Shown: positions 46,209 through 56,970, counted from the first letter of the stretch. The stretch: DNA of 64,000 nt from Shewanella sp. Isolate11 (GCF_022398315.1 NZ_JAKEVF010000001.1:600644-664643), one strand, 5' to 3'. Program-made: numbers and translations. Notes: a model not told the origin generated them from the sequence alone.

Positions 46209-46237
46209 AGTATACGAGGTTTGTTTGTGCTTGTCAC
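46209..46237 (-). promoter_or_regulatory. tRNA-Ile2 promoter
   Basis: On the minus strand GTGACA (46237-46232) and TATACT (46214-46209) are 17 bases apart, a good sigma-70 promoter, about 36 bases upstream of the tRNA 5' end. The short leader contains a GATAGT/ACTATC hairpin. Confidence 0.8.
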
Positions 46238-46315
46238 CCCAGAATATTGCGCAAAGCCTCAGTTTTAATTCAATTGGTTATCTGTTAATCAATCTGAATT
46301 TTGCTGTGATTGAAA

Positions 46316-46347
46316 ACAAAAAAGCCCAGCGTGAGCTGGGCTTTGAA
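46316..46347 (-). terminator. rpoD terminator
   Basis: On the minus strand AAAGCCCAGC-TCAC-GCTGGGCTTTTTT, ending the rpsU-yqeY-dnaG-rpoD operon 20-50 bases past the rpoD stop. Confidence 0.92.
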
Positions 46348-46364
46348 TAGATTACTTACAAGTG

Positions 46365-48203
46365 TTACTCATCGAGGAACGACTTTAAGATCTCAGAGCG
46401 AGAAGGGTGACGCAGTTTACGCAGCGCTTTAGCTTCAATCTGACGAATACGCTCGCGGGTTACGTCAAACTGTTTGCCCACTTCTTCGAGGGTATGGTCA
46501 GTATTCATGTCGATACCAAAACGCATACGCAGTACTTTTGCTTCACGGGCAGTTAGGCCTGCAAGTACTTCGTGTGTTGCGTTCTTTAAGCTTTCGCCAG
46601 TGGCCGAATCTAATGGTAATTCGAGGGTGGTATCCTCGATAAAATCACCTAAATGCGAATCTTCATCATCGCCGATAGGGGTTTCCATTGAGATAGGCTC
46701 TTTAGCGATCTTAAGTACCTTACGGATCTTATCTTCTGGCATCAACATGCGCTCAGCTAGCTCTTCTGGTGAAGGCTCGCGTCCCATCTCTTGTAGCATT
46801 TGACGAGAGATACGGTTGAGCTTGTTGATGGTTTCGATCATGTGCACCGGAATACGGATAGTTCTGGCTTGGTCTGCGATCGAGCGAGTGATCGCCTGAC
46901 GGATCCACCAAGTTGCATAAGTCGAGAACTTATAACCACGACGATATTCGAACTTATCTACCGCTTTCATCAGACCGATGTTACCTTCTTGGATCAGATC
47001 CAGGAACTGTAAGCCACGGTTGGTGTACTTTTTAGCAATCGAGATAACCAGACGTAAGTTGGCTTCAACCATCTCTTTCTTGGCACGGCGAGCCTTAGCT
47101 TCACCGATAGACATACGACGGTTGATATCTTTGATCGCGGCAATGGCTAAACCGGTTTCATTTTCGATAGCATCAAGCTTGGCACGACAACGTTGTACGT
47201 CATCCGCAACCATCTCAAGGCCTTCAGCATAAGGTTTCTTAGCTGCAAGTTCTTCGTTAAACCATTCGATGCTGCTTTCGTTTGAGGTGTAAACCTTAAC
47301 GAAGTTTTTCTTTGGCATCTTAGCTTGTTCAACACAAAGCTTCATGATGAGGCGCTCTTGTACACGCACTTTATCCATCATTTCACGCATGTTTTTCACA
47401 AGGCGATCGAACTGTTTTGGTACCAGACGGAACTCTTTAAAAATCTCACCGATTTCAAACAGTGAAGCCGTTGCTTGAGGATGTGAACGGCCCTTGTCTG
47501 CGATGATTTTTAGCGTACGCTCGTGGGCATCACGCAGTTGAGTGAAACGCTCACGCGCTTCTTCTGGGTCTGGACCTTTAGGCGTATCATCTTCTTCCTC
47601 TTCGTCATCATCTTCGTCCTCGTCATCTTCATCGTCGAGGTCGTCATCTGATAATTCAGAGCCAATATGAGTTGCTGTTGGGGCAACGTCTTCGGCGTTA
47701 GGATCAACAAATCCAGAGATAATGTCTGATAGTCTGACTTCTTCTGCTTCGTAGCGGTCGTATTGCTCAAGGATCATGGCGATCGCTTGTGGATATTCGG
47801 CTACTGAGGCTTGAACTGTATTAATCCCTTCTTCGATACGTTTAGCGATAACAATCTCGCCTTCACGGGTCAGAAGTTCAACCGTACCCATTTCACGCAT
47901 ATACATACGTACAGGGTCAGTGGTTCGTCCAAGCTCAGCTTCTACCGTTGCTAGTGCAGCGGCAGCTTCTTCTGCAGCATCCTCATCGGTGCTGTCTTCA
48001 GACATCATGATCTCATCGGCATCCGGCGCCTGCTCGTAGACGCGAATACCCATGTCATTAATCATCTGGATAATATCTTCGATTTGGTCAGAATCGACCA
48101 TATCTGCAGGTAAGTGATCGTTCACTTCTGCATAGGTTAAATAACCTTGCTCTTTACCTTTGGCAAGCAACAATTTAAGTTGCGACTGCGGAGTATGCTC
48201 CAT
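46365..48203 (-). CDS. rpoD: RNA polymerase sigma factor RpoD (sigma-70)
   Basis: A 612-residue primary sigma factor. Region 1.1 begins [21 protein letters not shown] highly acidic, Asp/Glu-only stretch (about 190-215) sits in the non-conserved insert. Region 2 holds [20 protein letters not shown], and region 4.2 the [23 protein letters not shown]. It directs transcription from housekeeping promoters. The frame opens 18 codons earlier, but the ATG at 48203 matches the family start. It is the last gene of the macromolecular synthesis operon, after dnaG. Confidence 0.97.
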   Translation of the reverse strand: MEHTPQSQLKLLLAKGKEQGYLTYAEVNDHLPADMVDSDQIEDIIQMINDMGIRVYEQAPDADEIMMSEDSTDEDAAEEAAAALATVEAELGRTTDPVRMYMREMGTVELLTREGEIVIAKRIEEGINTVQASVAEYPQAIAMILEQYDRYEAEEVRLSDIISGFVDPNAEDVAPTATHIGSELSDDDLDDEDDEDEDDDEEEEDDTPKGPDPEEARERFTQLRDAHERTLKIIADKGRSHPQATASLFEIGEIFKEFRLVPKQFDRLVKNMREMMDKVRVQERLIMKLCVEQAKMPKKNFVKVYTSNESSIEWFNEELAAKKPYAEGLEMVADDVQRCRAKLDAIENETGLAIAAIKDINRRMSIGEAKARRAKKEMVEANLRLVISIAKKYTNRGLQFLDLIQEGNIGLMKAVDKFEYRRGYKFSTYATWWIRQAITRSIADQARTIRIPVHMIETINKLNRISRQMLQEMGREPSPEELAERMLMPEDKIRKVLKIAKEPISMETPIGDDEDSHLGDFIEDTTLELPLDSATGESLKNATHEVLAGLTAREAKVLRMRFGIDMNTDHTLEEVGKQFDVTRERIRQIEAKALRKLRHPSRSEILKSFLDE

Positions 48204-48329
48204 AGATATCATCCAAGTTGGGTAACTGTTAAACGACGGACACCGAGTGCCGCGCAAATCGTCAATTATAGCCGTGTGTGTATGGCTGTGCTAGTCCAAG
48301 TCATTACTTATTGAGACAAATTTCACTCT

Positions 48330-50057
48330 TTAAGTTTGGCCTTGCATCACAGCGATGAGCTTTTTCAGCTGCATTCTTTCTTCTTTAGTATGCTGCTGTT
48401 TTAAGCTCAGCTCCTGATATCGTTGCTCAATATATTGGTTGTTCAACCAAATCAGGGCTTTTTTGAACTCTTGCTGCAAATTTTCATCCGCCACTTGATG
48501 TTCCCATTGGGTTAGTTTTTTCAGGGTGTTTATCTGTTCGTCACCTCTGAACTGTTCAAGTAGTTGTGCGCTGTTTTGCTTGCTCGCTCGAGTTCTATCT
48601 AATAAGAGGGTCAGCAAATCTATGCCTGCCATCTTGATATGTTTTAGCGCAGGTTGCTCAGGTAATTCAAAACCTAAGTGTGGATGTTGAACCAACAGAG
48701 CGATGGCTAATCGCAATGGGGTTCCACGTCCTTTCAGCGCTTTATTCTGTAGCGGTTGACTCTGTTTTTTAGCTTTAAAGCCGAGTTTTCGCTGCAGTTC
48801 TTCTGCACTGTTCATTCCCAATTTATAAGCCAGATTATCCAGCAATAAACTTTGAAGAACGGTATCTTGTACTTTTTCGATCAATGCCATGGCTTGTTTA
48901 GCTAATGTGCCTTTATCGGCACCATATCGACTGGCTAAAGTATCGAATAAAAATTCAGGTAACAGTTTGGCCTGGCTAATTAATGTTTCAAAAGCTGGCT
49001 TACCAATTTGCCTGATCAATGAATCAGGATCTTCGCCTTCAGGTAAGAAAATAAACTTAACCTGATCGCCGGGTTTTAACAGTGGCAGGGCGGTTTCTAG
49101 TGCGCGCCATGCGGCTTCGGTTCCCGCTTTGTCACCGTCATAGCAACAGATCACTTCTTTAGCGCTACGTAATAATAGCTGGAATTGATCGGCGGTGGTC
49201 GATGTGCCTAATGAAGCAACGGCGTAATCCACATCAAACTGGGCCAAAGCGACCACGTCCATATACCCTTCGACAATTAATATCTGATTAGGGTCCCGGT
49301 GACGCTGTTTTAGCTCATACAAACCATAAAGTTCATAGCCTTTATGAAATATGGGCGTTTCTGGCGAATTCAAGTATTTTGGCGTGCCGTCCCCGAGAAC
49401 GCGTCCACCAAAACCGATAACTCGGCCACGTCTGTCACGGATAGGGAACATGAGTCGGTCACGAAAACGGTCGTAGCGTTTGCCTGAGTCATTTTCGATC
49501 ACCATGCCTGCCGTGAGCAGCTTGTCTTGTGAATCTTGGTTTTGGCGATAACGACTTAGTAGTCCATCCCAACCATCGGGAGCAAAACCAATATTGAAGT
49601 GCTTAATCACTTCATCTGATAGTCCACGATGACTTAAATAATCGAGGACTTTTTGTTTGTCTGTATGCTGTCGTAGTTGGCTTTGATAGAACAGGCTTGC
49701 TTCTTCCATCAATTGATAGAGATCACGGCTTAAGCCTTCGTCTCGGCGCTTACCTGTACCTTGTTCGCGTGGTACTTCAAGGCCAAGCTGACCGGCGAGT
49801 TCTTCAATGGCATCAACAAAATCGAGTCGGTCATATTCCATGACGAAATCGATAGCATTGCCATGGGCGCCACAGCCGAAGCAATGGTAAAACTGTTTAT
49901 CTCGACTTACGGTAAACGAGGGCGATTTTTCGCTATGGAAAGGGCAACAGGCAGAATGATTTTTGCCCGCCTTTTTAAGGGGGACCTTAGCATCGATAAG
50001 ATCGACAATATCGGTGCGAGCTACAAGCTCATTGATAAAATCACGAGGTATCGCCAT
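48330..50057 (-). CDS. dnaG: DNA primase DnaG
   Basis: A 575-residue primase that makes RNA primers for lagging-strand synthesis. CHC2 zinc finger ([11 protein letters not shown] and [14 protein letters not shown]), Toprim catalytic domain with [13 protein letters not shown] and CYDGDKAG, and a C-terminal DnaB-binding domain are in the usual order. The start at 50057 ([20 protein letters not shown]) fits orthologues; an upstream ATG at 50090 is less likely. A hairpin in the gap before it could reduce transcription relative to rpsU. Confidence 0.96.
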   Translation of the reverse strand: MAIPRDFINELVARTDIVDLIDAKVPLKKAGKNHSACCPFHSEKSPSFTVSRDKQFYHCFGCGAHGNAIDFVMEYDRLDFVDAIEELAGQLGLEVPREQGTGKRRDEGLSRDLYQLMEEASLFYQSQLRQHTDKQKVLDYLSHRGLSDEVIKHFNIGFAPDGWDGLLSRYRQNQDSQDKLLTAGMVIENDSGKRYDRFRDRLMFPIRDRRGRVIGFGGRVLGDGTPKYLNSPETPIFHKGYELYGLYELKQRHRDPNQILIVEGYMDVVALAQFDVDYAVASLGTSTTADQFQLLLRSAKEVICCYDGDKAGTEAAWRALETALPLLKPGDQVKFIFLPEGEDPDSLIRQIGKPAFETLISQAKLLPEFLFDTLASRYGADKGTLAKQAMALIEKVQDTVLQSLLLDNLAYKLGMNSAEELQRKLGFKAKKQSQPLQNKALKGRGTPLRLAIALLVQHPHLGFELPEQPALKHIKMAGIDLLTLLLDRTRASKQNSAQLLEQFRGDEQINTLKKLTQWEHQVADENLQQEFKKALIWLNNQYIEQRYQELSLKQQHTKEERMQLKKLIAVMQGQT

Positions 50058-50104
50058 TGCTATATAAATGCCGCCTTTTTCGCGAAACAAAACAAAATAG
50101 TATA

Positions 50105-50133
50105 AACAAACAAGCCGCGCTAAAGCACGGCTT
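50105..50133 (-). terminator. Internal terminator between yqeY and dnaG
   Basis: On the minus strand AAGCCGTGC-TTTA-GCGCGGCTT (one G-T wobble) is followed by a T-rich tract. This corresponds to the internal terminator known after rpsU in the E. coli macromolecular synthesis operon, which lowers dnaG expression relative to S21; here it comes after yqeY. Confidence 0.8.
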
Positions 50134-50154
50134 ATTCATACATTAGAAACTAAA

Positions 50155-50598
50155 TTACTGCAGATTTGCCTTGATCATAGCGCCAATTGCCGCCATGTCA
50201 GCTCGTCCTTGTACCTTAGGTTTTAATGCTCCCATTACTTTGCCCATATCCGCCATGGATGATGCTCCTACCTGTTTGATAGTTGCATTGACTAGCTCAG
50301 CGACCTCTTCTTGTGAAAGCGGTTTTGGCAGGAAAGTTTCAAGAACTTGAATCTCACTTGCCTCTGCTTGGGCTAGCTCGTCACGTCCGGCTGCTTCATA
50401 TTGAGCAATCGAATCGCGACGCTGTTTAACCATTTTGGTTAAGACAGCTATGGCTTGATCGTCAGTCAGAGTTTCGCGGTTATCCACTTCAATCTGTTTA
50501 ACGGCAGCCAATGCCATACGAATTGTACCTAAGCGTACCTTATCTTTGGCACGCATAGCATCTTTCATTTGGTCTTTTAGCTGATCAACTAGGCTCAT
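50155..50598 (-). CDS. yqeY: GatB/YqeY domain protein
   Basis: A 147-residue helical protein with the YqeY signature (KAKDKVRLGTIRMALAAVKQ and the C-terminal MGKVMGALKPKVQGRADM). The YqeY domain resembles the tRNA-binding tail of GatB amidotransferase subunits, but the free protein has no settled activity. It lies between rpsU and dnaG in many bacteria. The start is six bases after the rpsU stop. Confidence 0.92.
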   Translation of the reverse strand: MSLVDQLKDQMKDAMRAKDKVRLGTIRMALAAVKQIEVDNRETLTDDQAIAVLTKMVKQRRDSIAQYEAAGRDELAQAEASEIQVLETFLPKPLSQEEVAELVNATIKQVGASSMADMGKVMGALKPKVQGRADMAAIGAMIKANLQ

Positions 50599-50604
50599 AA
50601 GAGA

Positions 50605-50820
50605 TTAGTATAAACGTACGCGACGCGCATTTTCACGAGAAAGCTTCTTAGCAAGACGCTTAACTGCAGCGGCTTTAGCGCGCTTACGTGCAGTAGTTGG
50701 CTTCTCGTAAAATTCACGAGCACGAACGTCGGCTAAGATACCAGCTTTTTCACAAGAGCGCTTGAAACGACGTAAAGCTACGTCAAATGGTTCATTTTCA
50801 CGTACTTTAATAATTGGCAT
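50605..50820 (-). CDS. rpsU: 30S ribosomal protein S21
   Basis: A 71-residue, highly basic protein starting [20 protein letters not shown], collinear with E. coli S21. It helps 30S subunits pair with mRNA leaders in initiation. AAGGGG lies before the start. It heads the rpsU-yqeY-dnaG-rpoD operon. Confidence 0.98.
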   Translation of the reverse strand: MPIIKVRENEPFDVALRRFKRSCEKAGILADVRAREFYEKPTTARKRAKAAAVKRLAKKLSRENARRVRLY

Positions 50821-50895
50821 ACGCCATCACCCCTTAGGTGTAGGTTGTATTGAGTTAATTGCTTAACCCAAGTTAATTTAAAAATGGTGCGGAAT

Positions 50896-50923
50896 TCTAT
50901 ACCGACAGCTTACCCTTTGTAAA
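50896..50923 (-). promoter_or_regulatory. rpsU operon promoter
   Basis: On the minus strand TTTACA (50923-50918) and TATAGA (50901-50896) are 16 bases apart, about 76 bases before the rpsU start. This is the likely main promoter for the macromolecular synthesis operon. I see no clear LexA box in the 314-base divergent gap with tsaD. Confidence 0.65.
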
Positions 50924-51072
50924 CCCCTTTATAGCGATCCTATTAGCGATCTTTTCCGACACATAGGGATAAGTTTAGCATTTTTCGTCTTTATCGGCGT
51001 GTTCACTGTCAGGTCTTTAGGCGAAGCGAAGCAGTTTTAACGGCTATTTACTGAGAACCCTATTGAACAGGT

Positions 51073-51081
51073 TGGTATAAT
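51073..51081 (+). promoter_or_regulatory. tsaD extended -10 promoter
   Basis: TGGTATAAT at 51073-51081 is an extended -10 element, 54 bases before the tsaD start. No good -35 is visible, as expected for extended -10 promoters. Confidence 0.55.
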
Positions 51082-51134
51082 TTCGATTGAACAGGTAAAA
51101 TTGGCCGCCACATTATTTGAGTAGACAGGATCCA

Positions 51135-52148
51135 ATGCGAGTTATAGGTATAGAGACATCTTGCGATGAAACAGGCATTGCCGTTTATGATGATGAGCAA
51201 GGTTTGTTATCACATACGCTTTACAGCCAAGTAAAATTACACGCCGATTATGGCGGAGTGGTGCCCGAATTGGCGTCTCGCGATCATGTTCGTAAAATCG
51301 TGCCTTTAATAAAGCAAGCGTTGAAAGACGCTAACTGTACTCAAGATGATATCGACGGCATAGCGTATACCAAAGGGCCTGGATTGGTTGGAGCCTTATT
51401 AGTGGGGGCGTGCGTAGGTCGTTCACTTGCTTTTGCTTGGGGGAAACCGGCTGTTGGTGTGCATCATATGGAAGGTCATTTGTTGGCGCCAATGCTCGAA
51501 GATGATGTGCCTGAGTTTCCATTTTTAGCCCTGCTTGTCTCTGGTGGTCACTCAATGATGGTGGCTGTTGAAGGGATTGGTCGTTACGAAGTGCTGGGAG
51601 AATCGGTGGATGATGCCGCCGGTGAGGCTTTCGATAAAACTGCTAAATTGATGGGGCTGGATTATCCTGGTGGCCCAAGATTATCTAAATTGGCGGCTCA
51701 AGGTGAGCCCGATTGCTATCGTTTTCCAAGACCTATGACTGACCGTCCCGGCTTGGACTTTAGTTTTTCGGGCCTTAAAACCTTTGCTGCCAATACCATT
51801 GCCAGTGAGCCGGATGACCAGCAGACTCGCGCTAACATTGCTCGCGCCTTTGAAGAGGCGGTTGTGGACACCTTAGCGATTAAGTGTAAAAGAGCCTTAA
51901 AGCAAACGGGTTATCATCGTTTAGTTATTGCTGGCGGTGTGAGTGCAAATAGCCGCTTAAGAGCCTCTTTAGCTGAAATGATGCAAAACCTCGGTGGCCA
52001 AGTCTATTATCCTCGAGGTGAATTCTGTACCGATAATGGTGCCATGATTGCCTATGCGGGAATGCAGCGACTTAAAGCGGGGCAAATAGAAGATTTAGCA
52101 GTAAAAGGTATGCCACGTTGGCCACTGGATTCGTTGCCTGCGGTCTAA
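51135..52148 (+). CDS. tsaD: tRNA threonylcarbamoyladenosine transferase TsaD
   Basis: A 337-residue enzyme (same length as in E. coli) of the ASKHA/Kae1 family. It transfers the threonylcarbamoyl group to A37 of ANN-decoding tRNAs with TsaB/TsaE. Motifs: [15 protein letters not shown] at the start, HHMEGH metal-binding histidines (about 110-115), and [11 protein letters not shown]. The frame opens six codons earlier at a TTG, but AGGATCC precedes the ATG at 51135. It diverges from rpsU. Confidence 0.96.
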   Translation: MRVIGIETSCDETGIAVYDDEQGLLSHTLYSQVKLHADYGGVVPELASRDHVRKIVPLIKQALKDANCTQDDIDGIAYTKGPGLVGALLVGACVGRSLAFAWGKPAVGVHHMEGHLLAPMLEDDVPEFPFLALLVSGGHSMMVAVEGIGRYEVLGESVDDAAGEAFDKTAKLMGLDYPGGPRLSKLAAQGEPDCYRFPRPMTDRPGLDFSFSGLKTFAANTIASEPDDQQTRANIARAFEEAVVDTLAIKCKRALKQTGYHRLVIAGGVSANSRLRASLAEMMQNLGGQVYYPRGEFCTDNGAMIAYAGMQRLKAGQIEDLAVKGMPRWPLDSLPAV

Positions 52149-52204
52149 GCTTATTTCGTTCTGTAGAATGATGTTGCTAGAGCAGTTTTGAAACAGTGAT
52201 GTGG

Positions 52205-52813
52205 TCAACCTTTGTCGTGTTTCTTTCTAGAGACTTTCGACTCTTCTCCTCGACGTAGTCGGTGAATGTTTTCTCTGTGTCTGATAACGATTAGCAGAGA
52301 AAGCATGGCGACTGGCAAGGTGAAGCGTTCGTCAAAATACCAAGTGTAGAGCGGTGCAAGCAGTGCTGTGATTATCGCTGCCAATGAAGAGTAGCGGCAG
52401 ATTAATACTAGTACTACCCATGTAGCCATAAGTGATAAGGATAGATCGGCACCAATGGGCGCCATGGCACCAAAGGCGGTGGCGACACCTTTGCCGCCTT
52501 TAAACTTGAAGAAAATGGGAAATATGTGACCCAAACAGGCTGCAATAGCGATAACGCCAAGCGCCACGGCATCTACGCCTAACCGGAAAGCCACGTAGGC
52601 GGGAATTGCGCCTTTGAGCATATCAAATAGCAGCACCATAGCCGCAGAACTTGCACCACCAATGCGCAACACGTTAGTGGCTCCTGGATTACCAGAGCCT
52701 TGGCTGCGAGGATCGGGTAATCCACGTAGGCGACACACTAGCACAGCGCTTGAAATTGACCCGGCCAAATAGGCAGTCAAGACCATCGCTAGAGTCAGCA
52801 GTGTTAAGCTCAA
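52205..52813 (-). CDS. plsY: Acyl-phosphate:glycerol-3-phosphate acyltransferase PlsY
   Basis: A 202-residue, five-span membrane enzyme that puts the first acyl chain on glycerol-3-phosphate using acyl-phosphate from PlsX. Conserved loops: [12 protein letters not shown] (about 40-51) and [12 protein letters not shown] (about 103-114). The start codon is TTG at 52813, preceded by AAGGAAACC. A basic tail (RKKHD) follows the last span. Confidence 0.95.
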   Translation of the reverse strand: MSLTLLTLAMVLTAYLAGSISSAVLVCRLRGLPDPRSQGSGNPGATNVLRIGGASSAAMVLLFDMLKGAIPAYVAFRLGVDAVALGVIAIAACLGHIFPIFFKFKGGKGVATAFGAMAPIGADLSLSLMATWVVLVLICRYSSLAAIITALLAPLYTWYFDERFTLPVAMLSLLIVIRHRENIHRLRRGEESKVSRKKHDKG

Positions 52814-53111
52814 ATTGGTTTCCTTATCCTTCTTAAGGTATTATCGCGACCTAGCATTGAGGCCGTCGTTTAAACCTAGTATTTTATTGCATTAGTGAAT
52901 GAAGCAATTGTAATGAGTGCTGGGATCTTATTATGGGTGCTCACTACCCCTGTTTCATTGCCATTACAGCAGCTTATCCTACTTGGCTTTGCCGCTGTAC
53001 GGAAGGGGAAATCGCAGTTATCTTCGCCATTTTGCGATTATATCAAGCTTGCGCATATTAGCTTATTAGACCTCTTTTGAACCACATTAACACGGCCTAT
53101 AGGGAGACATT

Positions 53112-53465
53112 ATGGACAAGGTGCTAATTTCACAACTTAAAGTGGAAACCGTCATTGGTATTTATGAGTGGGAAAAGCAAATTCATCAGACCTTGCTTAT
53201 TGATCTCGAAATGGCTTGGGATAATCGTCAGGCCGCAAGTAGTGATGATTATCAATATGCGCTCTGCTATGAAACGGTATCGAATCGCTTAACGGCGTTG
53301 ATCACCGAAAAACCTATTGGCCTCATTGAGACGATCGCTGAGATGTGTGCCACCTGTGTTATGACTGAGTTCGATGTGCCTTGGGTGAAAGTTAAAGTGA
53401 TGAAGCCTGGTGCAGTGCCTTCTGCGCAAGCCGTCGGTGTCGAAATTCAACGAGGTCATCTATAA
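53112..53465 (+). CDS. folB: Dihydroneopterin aldolase FolB
   Basis: A 117-residue aldolase of folate synthesis, producing 6-hydroxymethyl-7,8-dihydropterin and glycolaldehyde. The start KVLISQLKVETVIGIYEWEK is characteristic and the catalytic Lys near residue 97 (VKVKVMKPGAV) is present. A clean GGGAG precedes the ATG. It is followed directly by folK, next in the pathway, four bases later. Confidence 0.94.
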   Translation: MDKVLISQLKVETVIGIYEWEKQIHQTLLIDLEMAWDNRQAASSDDYQYALCYETVSNRLTALITEKPIGLIETIAEMCATCVMTEFDVPWVKVKVMKPGAVPSAQAVGVEIQRGHL

Positions 53466-53469
53466 CTTC

Positions 53470-53961
53470 ATGGCACGTATTTATATAAGTATTGGTAGTA
53501 ATATTGAAGCAGAACGTTATTTTAATTCTGCGCTGGCGGCCATTAATTTCCATTTTTCTAATTTAACCTTGTCTTCGGTGTTTGAAAGTGAAGCAGTTGG
53601 GTTTAATGGCAGTAATTTTTTGAACATGGTGGTTGCCGCCGATACTGAATTGGATATTGATCAAGTGGTTGGTTTATTTAAGCGTATCGAGCTAGATAAC
53701 GGCCGCCAAGTGGGAGCCAAAAAGTTTAGTCCGCGCACCTTAGATCTCGACCTGCTACTGTACGATGATTGGGTTGTCACTGAACCTGTGGAATTGCCGC
53801 GTGCTGAGATCACCACAAACGCATTTGTATTATGGCCTCTCGCTGAAATTGCCCCAGAATTGCAACATCCCATCAAGCAACAAGATTACCAAACCCTTTG
53901 GGGTGAGTATGATAAGTCACAGCAAAAACTTTGGCCTATCGAATTTAACTGGTCGTTTTAA
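53470..53961 (+). CDS. folK: 6-hydroxymethyl-dihydropterin pyrophosphokinase FolK
   Basis: A 163-residue kinase of folate synthesis. It transfers pyrophosphate from ATP to the pterin made by FolB. The start MARIYISIGSNIEAERYF gives the family GSN motif, and SPRTLDLDLLLYDDW is the HPPK signature with the two metal-binding Asp. A longer frame from 53410 overlaps folB and is not real. Together with folB it is a compact pterin pair. Confidence 0.93.
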   Translation: MARIYISIGSNIEAERYFNSALAAINFHFSNLTLSSVFESEAVGFNGSNFLNMVVAADTELDIDQVVGLFKRIELDNGRQVGAKKFSPRTLDLDLLLYDDWVVTEPVELPRAEITTNAFVLWPLAEIAPELQHPIKQQDYQTLWGEYDKSQQKLWPIEFNWSF

Positions 53962-53983
53962 ACTTTTTTAGTCAAGGATTTAC

Positions 53984-54784
53984 ATGGACACTTTTCAGGT
54001 CGTTGTACTGGCTCTAATCCAAGGCCTCACTGAATTTTTACCTATTTCTAGCTCAGCGCATCTTATTCTTCCTGCACAGTTACTCGATTGGCAAGACCAA
54101 GGACTAACTTTCGATGTGGCGGTAAATACCGGTAGTTTGTTGGCTGTGGTGATCTATTTTCGCCATGAATTATGGTCGATGTTTACCGCTTGGACTGGCA
54201 GTGTGGCGACTCGTAAGCAAACGCAGGAAAGCAAGTTGGCGTGGTGGATCATCCTCGCGACGATACCTGCTGTCGTCGTGGGCTTTACTGCAAAAGGATT
54301 TATCGAAACTCATTTACGTAATATTGAGGTGATAGCCTTCACCACCATAGTGTTTGGTTTACTGTTATGGTGGGCCGATAAAATGACCCGTGAAGGTTTT
54401 ACTGAATTTCAGGTTGGCTGGAAGAAAGCCTTAGTTATCGGTGTGGCGCAGGCGATGGCGCTGATACCCGGAACTTCGCGTTCAGGTGCGACAATCACTG
54501 CCGCGCTGATGTTAGGCCTTAGCCGCGAAGCTGCGGCACGTTTCTCTTTCTTGATGTCGGTTCCAGTTAGTCTCGGCGCGGCGATTTTGGTGGTTAAAGA
54601 TTTAGTCGAGAGCGGCCAAAGTATCGATATGCATGCGTTAGCCTTAGGAACCGTTATCTCATTTGTTTCGGCTTATCTGTGTATTCATTATTTCTTGAAG
54701 ATCATTAGCCGCATGGGGATGACACCTTTTGTTATCTACCGTTTAGCCTTGGGTGCCGTGTTATGTGGCGTTCTTTTTCTGTAA
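53984..54784 (+). CDS. uppP: Undecaprenyl-diphosphatase UppP (BacA)
   Basis: A 266-residue inner-membrane enzyme with eight spans that turns undecaprenyl diphosphate to the monophosphate carrier for cell-wall synthesis and gives bacitracin resistance. Motifs: [17 protein letters not shown] (about 14-30) and [11 protein letters not shown] (about 165-175). AAGGA is before the start. It lies 23 bases after folK. The DUF368 transporter at 19601 would flip its product back to the inner leaflet. Confidence 0.96.
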   Translation: MDTFQVVVLALIQGLTEFLPISSSAHLILPAQLLDWQDQGLTFDVAVNTGSLLAVVIYFRHELWSMFTAWTGSVATRKQTQESKLAWWIILATIPAVVVGFTAKGFIETHLRNIEVIAFTTIVFGLLLWWADKMTREGFTEFQVGWKKALVIGVAQAMALIPGTSRSGATITAALMLGLSREAAARFSFLMSVPVSLGAAILVVKDLVESGQSIDMHALALGTVISFVSAYLCIHYFLKIISRMGMTPFVIYRLALGAVLCGVLFL

Positions 54785-54836
54785 GTGCCAATTTGCTTAA
54801 TCGACAGTTTGCTCGAATTGGGCAACGAGGATATTC

Positions 54837-55694
54837 ATGAACAGTCACTACCTATGTCCTGTGTGTCAGGCGCCAATGTTTATACATGAAGCGTCAAAGG
54901 GGCTTTATTGCGATAACAAGCATCATATCGACAAGCATGAGCAGGGGTATTTTCTGTTTAGTCAGGCGAAGAAGCCGCAGATCGATTCGCGCCAGTTAAT
55001 GCGAGCTAAGCGGTTTTTACTTGAATCTGGTGTATTTAATCCCATGGTTGAAGCGTTGCTGCAACAACTTCAACCTGTGCTGGCCGAGCGTTCGCAAGCT
55101 ATTGCTCATCTAGACTTTGATTGCGGTGAAGGATTTTATCTACGTAGCTTAACGTCAAGTTTGCAGGCCGCGAGCCCAGAGCTGACTCAAACTGGGATCA
55201 GCGAAGCTGAAAATGCGTTGTTTGCAGCGGCAAAAAGTTATGCAGATGCCACCTATATTGTCAGTCAGTTAAAGCAGCTTCCTTTCGCGAATGATAGTTT
55301 TGACCTCGTTACTCTGATTGATAAACCACTTAAAGGAAAAGAACTACTCAGAGTGTTAAAACCCGGTGGTTTGTTTGTCCAGGTCTCTCCGGCTTCTCGC
55401 CATTTGTGGCAAATAAAGCAATTTCTGTATCCTGAGCTGACAGAGAAGAAGCTAGAGTTAACCTTAGACAAGTCGTTAACCTTATTGTCTCAGCAGCGTC
55501 TGAGTTTTACCTTGGATATCAGCGCCGAAGATGCGCTAACGTTATTGGAGATGACACCGTTTGCGTGGCGGGCGAGTGATAAGATTAAGAAGCAGATGCT
55601 AGCGGGGGACTTTAGTCAACTTGAAGTTGATTTTTACCTTAGCATCGGCGAGAAAAAGCCTGTAATGACAAAGGCATCTAGATTTAGCTTATAA
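54837..55694 (+). CDS. rlmA: 23S rRNA (guanine-N1)-methyltransferase RlmA
   Basis: A 285-residue SAM-dependent methyltransferase that modifies G745 of 23S rRNA. An N-terminal zinc ribbon (CPVCQAP and LYCDNKHHID, about 8-32) and methyltransferase fold follow, with SAM motif LDFDCGEGFY (usually DIGCGEG) and LRVLKPGGLFVQVSP. The ending LLEMTPFAWRA is collinear with E. coli RlmA. The first Asp-Ile is changed to Asp-Phe-Asp. GAGG precedes the ATG. Confidence 0.9.
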   Translation: MNSHYLCPVCQAPMFIHEASKGLYCDNKHHIDKHEQGYFLFSQAKKPQIDSRQLMRAKRFLLESGVFNPMVEALLQQLQPVLAERSQAIAHLDFDCGEGFYLRSLTSSLQAASPELTQTGISEAENALFAAAKSYADATYIVSQLKQLPFANDSFDLVTLIDKPLKGKELLRVLKPGGLFVQVSPASRHLWQIKQFLYPELTEKKLELTLDKSLTLLSQQRLSFTLDISAEDALTLLEMTPFAWRASDKIKKQMLAGDFSQLEVDFYLSIGEKKPVMTKASRFSL

Positions 55695-55770
55695 TTGAAT
55701 ACTAGAAAATAGAAATGGCTCGGGTTACTCTTTGGCCTTTAAATTATGTTGAGTGTGGAAGTGATTAGTG

Positions 55771-56712
55771 ATGATGCGTAAATTGCTGTTGTTCATCTTA
55801 TGCCTGTCTCCGTTGCAGCTGTTAGCCAATGTGTATTCTTTACCCGCTAATGGTGGGCGTTTAATTGGTGAGTTACAGATTCATGAAGTGCAAAAAGGTG
55901 ATTACTTTAAGACTATCGCCGATCGTTACAATATTGGCATTCTTGAGCTGATGGCGACCAATCCTGGTGTCGATCCATTTCTGCCTACACCTGGCACTAA
56001 ATTAACCATCCCAACTCAGATGTTACTGCCTGATGTTCCTCGTAAAGGCATAGTGATTAATTTGGCAGAGTTACGGCTTTACTACTTCCCTAAAAATGGC
56101 CATGAAGTGCACGTATTTCCTGTCGGCATAGGTCGTGTTGGTCGTGCGACTCCAGAGATGGTAACTAAAATTAAGGCGCGTATTCCCAATCCTAGTTGGA
56201 CGCCGCCAGCAAGCCTTCGTGCGGAGCATTTACGTGAGAAAGGAGAAGAATTACCTAGAGTCGTTCTCGCCGGTCCTGACAACCCTCTTGGCAAGTATGC
56301 GATGCAGTTATCCTATGGTGATGGCAGTTATTTAATCCATGGAACCAATAAAGATTTTGGTATTGGTATGCGGGTGAGTGCAGGTTGTATTCGTTTAAAT
56401 CCAGATGATATCGAGTGGTTGTTTAATCAGAGTAAATATGGTGATCCAGTTCGAATCATTAACCAAACGGTTAAGTTCTCATCTGAGCCAGACGGACGTC
56501 AGATTATCGAAGTCCATTCCCCGTTGTCGGACTCTGAATTAGACTCAAGCGACAAGGTGATTAGCCTGAGTACTAAAGTAGTGAAGTTTATCAGCCAAGA
56601 CGGCGTGGATAATACCAAAGCGAATGATGCGCTGCTAACTCAAAATGGTATTCCTATGGTACTCAATCAAGACGAATTAGTTCCCCATGAGTTTATCGCC
56701 TCTGGCGAATAA
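55771..56712 (+). CDS. L,D-transpeptidase (LysM-YkuD, ErfK family)
   Basis: A 313-residue periplasmic enzyme: signal peptide (to about LLAN), LysM domain (about 38-87), and YkuD L,D-transpeptidase domain (about 92-235) with catalytic Cys in MRVSAGCIRLNP, preceded by conserved HGTN. E. coli ErfK/YbiS/YcfS members join Lpp to peptidoglycan; an Lpp-type lipoprotein lies 320 bases downstream on the other strand, which favours that role over 3-3 crosslinking. Starts at GTG 55768, ATG 55771 or 55774 are all near GGAAG; I chose 55771. Confidence 0.88.
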   Translation: MMRKLLLFILCLSPLQLLANVYSLPANGGRLIGELQIHEVQKGDYFKTIADRYNIGILELMATNPGVDPFLPTPGTKLTIPTQMLLPDVPRKGIVINLAELRLYYFPKNGHEVHVFPVGIGRVGRATPEMVTKIKARIPNPSWTPPASLRAEHLREKGEELPRVVLAGPDNPLGKYAMQLSYGDGSYLIHGTNKDFGIGMRVSAGCIRLNPDDIEWLFNQSKYGDPVRIINQTVKFSSEPDGRQIIEVHSPLSDSELDSSDKVISLSTKVVKFISQDGVDNTKANDALLTQNGIPMVLNQDELVPHEFIASGE

Positions 56713-56736
56713 AAAGCTTATTACAGCTGTGTCTCA

Positions 56737-56766
56737 ATAAAGCGTCCTAGATGGGCGCTTTTTTGT
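56737..56766 (+). terminator. L,D-transpeptidase terminator
   Basis: AAAGCGTCC-TAGAT-GGGCGCTTTTTTG, one wobble in the stem, T run after it. The gap from here to 56970 is AT-rich and contains no gene. Confidence 0.82.
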
Positions 56767-56970
56767 TTTTGGCATAACAATCAACACTAGGTTATCGGGT
56801 ATCACATAATGTGTTTGTTATGGTTAATCGACAAACGTATTAGCCTGTGAGCAAGAATAGGTAATGTTTAGCAAGACTTTTTGAATCGGATTATTTGGAG
56901 TGGATTTTTTAAGGTAAGGGTGGCAAGAGATTGGCAGATGTTAAGGTTATTTTATTAAAGTGGGGATATA

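Noticed and set aside
50821..51134. LexA box in the rpsU promoter as in E. coli
   Set aside because: I looked for CTG-N10-CAG type sites and found no convincing match.
52895..53080. 61-codon frame with a hydrophobic start between plsY and folB
   Set aside because: It begins with GTG, has no ribosome binding site, fills the divergent promoter gap and matches no family I know.
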